Shown here piece by piece: positions 63,266 to 64,000 of a DNA stretch of 64,000 nucleotides. Source of the stretch: Klenkia soli (GTDB lineage: Bacteria > Actinomycetota > Actinomycetes > Mycobacteriales > Geodermatophilaceae); contig NZ_FNIR01000002.1 of assembly GCF_900103975.1 (NCBI RefSeq), positions 1-64,000 on the forward strand, written 5' to 3'. Position 1 is the stretch's first letter, and the number at the start of each line of letters is the position of its first letter. The notes under the pieces were generated by a model. It worked only from the letters and a program-made list of their open reading frames with translations, was not told the DNA's origin and did not search any database. The position numbers were made by a program, and so were the translations under genes.

Positions 63266-63754
63266 GTGGTCGACCGGGCTCGGCTCACCCCGCAGGAGCA
63301 CGCTGCCGCAGCGGCGTCCTGGGCGCACGACACCCCGGTGCCGCAGCCGCCGCAGGCCGACCGCCTCGTCCACCTCCTCGAGTCGATCCGGTCGCTGGGC
63401 GCGGTCCGCCGGCAGGTGCGCGCGTTCCTGCGGGCCGGGCTGCCCGACGACGCCGGCGAGGCCGCGGAGGACGCCGTCGAGCACGCCGTCCTGGTCATCG
63501 ACGAGCTCACCTCCAACGCGCTGCGGCACGGCCGGCCGCCGTCGCGGCTGCAGGTGTGCGACGAGCCCGACCGCTGGATCGTGGTCGTCAGCGACGCGGC
63601 CCCCGAGCGCATGCCCACCCCCGCGGTCGAGCGGCCGGCGGGGGCCGGCGGGTACGGCCTGCACCTGGTCGCCGACCTGACCGGCGCGCACGGGGTGCAC
63701 TACGAGACCGACCAAAAGCTGGTCTGGGCGTGCCTGGAGAAGCCCGGTCGCTGA
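63266..63754 (+). CDS. RsbW-like serine kinase / anti-sigma ATP-binding protein
   Basis: A 162-residue GHKL ATPase. The N-box is DELTSNALRHG (Glu79, Asn83, His87), the G1 box VVSDAAPE and the G2 lid GAGGYGLHLVADLTGAHG. The first 45 residues are a variable leader. In the partner-switching scheme such kinases hold a sigma factor and inactivate its antagonist by phosphorylation. No STAS antagonist or sigma gene is in the window. GTG at 63266 has GAGGAG five bases upstream. It is divergent from the LOV phosphatase with a 118-base gap, supporting a functional pair. Confidence 0.9.
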   Translation: MVDRARLTPQEHAAAAASWAHDTPVPQPPQADRLVHLLESIRSLGAVRRQVRAFLRAGLPDDAGEAAEDAVEHAVLVIDELTSNALRHGRPPSRLQVCDEPDRWIVVVSDAAPERMPTPAVERPAGAGGYGLHLVADLTGAHGVHYETDQKLVWACLEKPGR

Positions 63755-64000
63755 TCAGGCCGGCCGCCACGCGCTGCGGCGCAGCAGGCGGACCCCGTTC
63801 AGCGCCACCAGGATCGTCGAGCCCTCGTGCCCGGCCACGCCCAGCGGCAGCGGCAGGTGCGCCACGAGGTCCCAGGTGACCAGCCCGACGACGACCACCC
63901 CGGCGAGCACCAGGTTCTGCACCACGAGCCGCCGGGCCCGCCGCGCGAGGTCGAGGACGGCGGGCAAGGTGGCCAGGTCGTCGCGCACCACCACGACGTC
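63755..64000 (-). CDS. Heavy-metal P-type ATPase, C-terminal end
   Basis: The 82 codons at the edge of the window form the end of a P1B-type metal ATPase; the gene continues beyond 64000. DLATLPAVLDLARRARR follows the hinge region. Two closing membrane helices follow (QNLVLAGVVVVGLVTW, then LPLPLGVAGHEGSTILVALNG), and the G-H-E-G-S-T motif is typical of Cd/Zn/Co-type pumps. It converges with the kinase gene, stop to stop without a gap. The metal cannot be told from this part. Confidence 0.88.
   Translation of the reverse strand, partial: DVVVVRDDLATLPAVLDLARRARRLVVQNLVLAGVVVVGLVTWDLVAHLPLPLGVAGHEGSTILVALNGVRLLRRSAWRPA

Overview
The window is a high-GC chromosomal segment from an actinomycete. 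Signs are the strong G/C bias at third codon positions, many GTG starts, 4-base ATGA/GTGA gene overlaps, a 180-kDa-type NAD-glutamate dehydrogenase, a mycothiol-family PIG-L amidase and many TetR, LacI, MarR and ROK regulators. My best guess, from protein content only, is a soil or stone actinobacterium such as Geodermatophilaceae (Blastococcus, Modestobacter, Geodermatophilus). This is an inference and no marker gene is present. I saw no rRNA, tRNA, CRISPR array, IS element or prophage. No gap between genes exceeds 300 bases.

Layout. 0-8.5 kb: end of a flavin monooxygenase, a TetR regulator and, divergently, a class III aminotransferase followed by a complete peptide/opine-type ABC importer. 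8.5-20 kb: hydrolase, small membrane protein, the giant NAD-glutamate dehydrogenase, then a leftward run of four overlapping genes (GH13 glucosidase, intradiol dioxygenase, TetR, membrane protein) and an amidase. 20-32.4 kb: mixed housekeeping and stress genes: zinc alcohol dehydrogenase, YaaA, a spore-photoproduct-lyase-like radical SAM protein, exonuclease III, acyl-ACP desaturase, cytochrome P450, an LCP wall ligase, an orphan PTS EIIB and an aldehyde dehydrogenase.

32.4-44.9 kb is a pentose island: GH127 beta-L-arabinofuranosidase, a sugar ABC importer without its own ATPase, a LacI-type DNA-binding domain fused to an intact-looking short-chain dehydrogenase (the most unusual gene here), a normal LacI regulator, xylulokinase, a ROK repressor with two 22-bp operator-like palindromes, and xylose isomerase. 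The import, side-chain release and isomerase/kinase steps fit together as arabinoxylan-type sugar use.

45-50 kb: a VOC protein, a self-inhibited Fic AMP-transferase with palindromes on its promoter, an acyl-CoA dehydrogenase and a RecQ-like helicase. 50-55 kb: an acetaldehyde dehydrogenase with its DUF779 partner, a GAF activator and a second aldehyde dehydrogenase. 55-59 kb: PIG-L amidase and a molybdate locus (HTH-Mop regulator, modABC). 59-64 kb: WrbA, TetR, and a blue-light LOV-GAF-SpoIIE phosphatase divergent from an RsbW-like kinase, a likely light-to-sigma-factor switch, then the end of a metal P-type ATPase.
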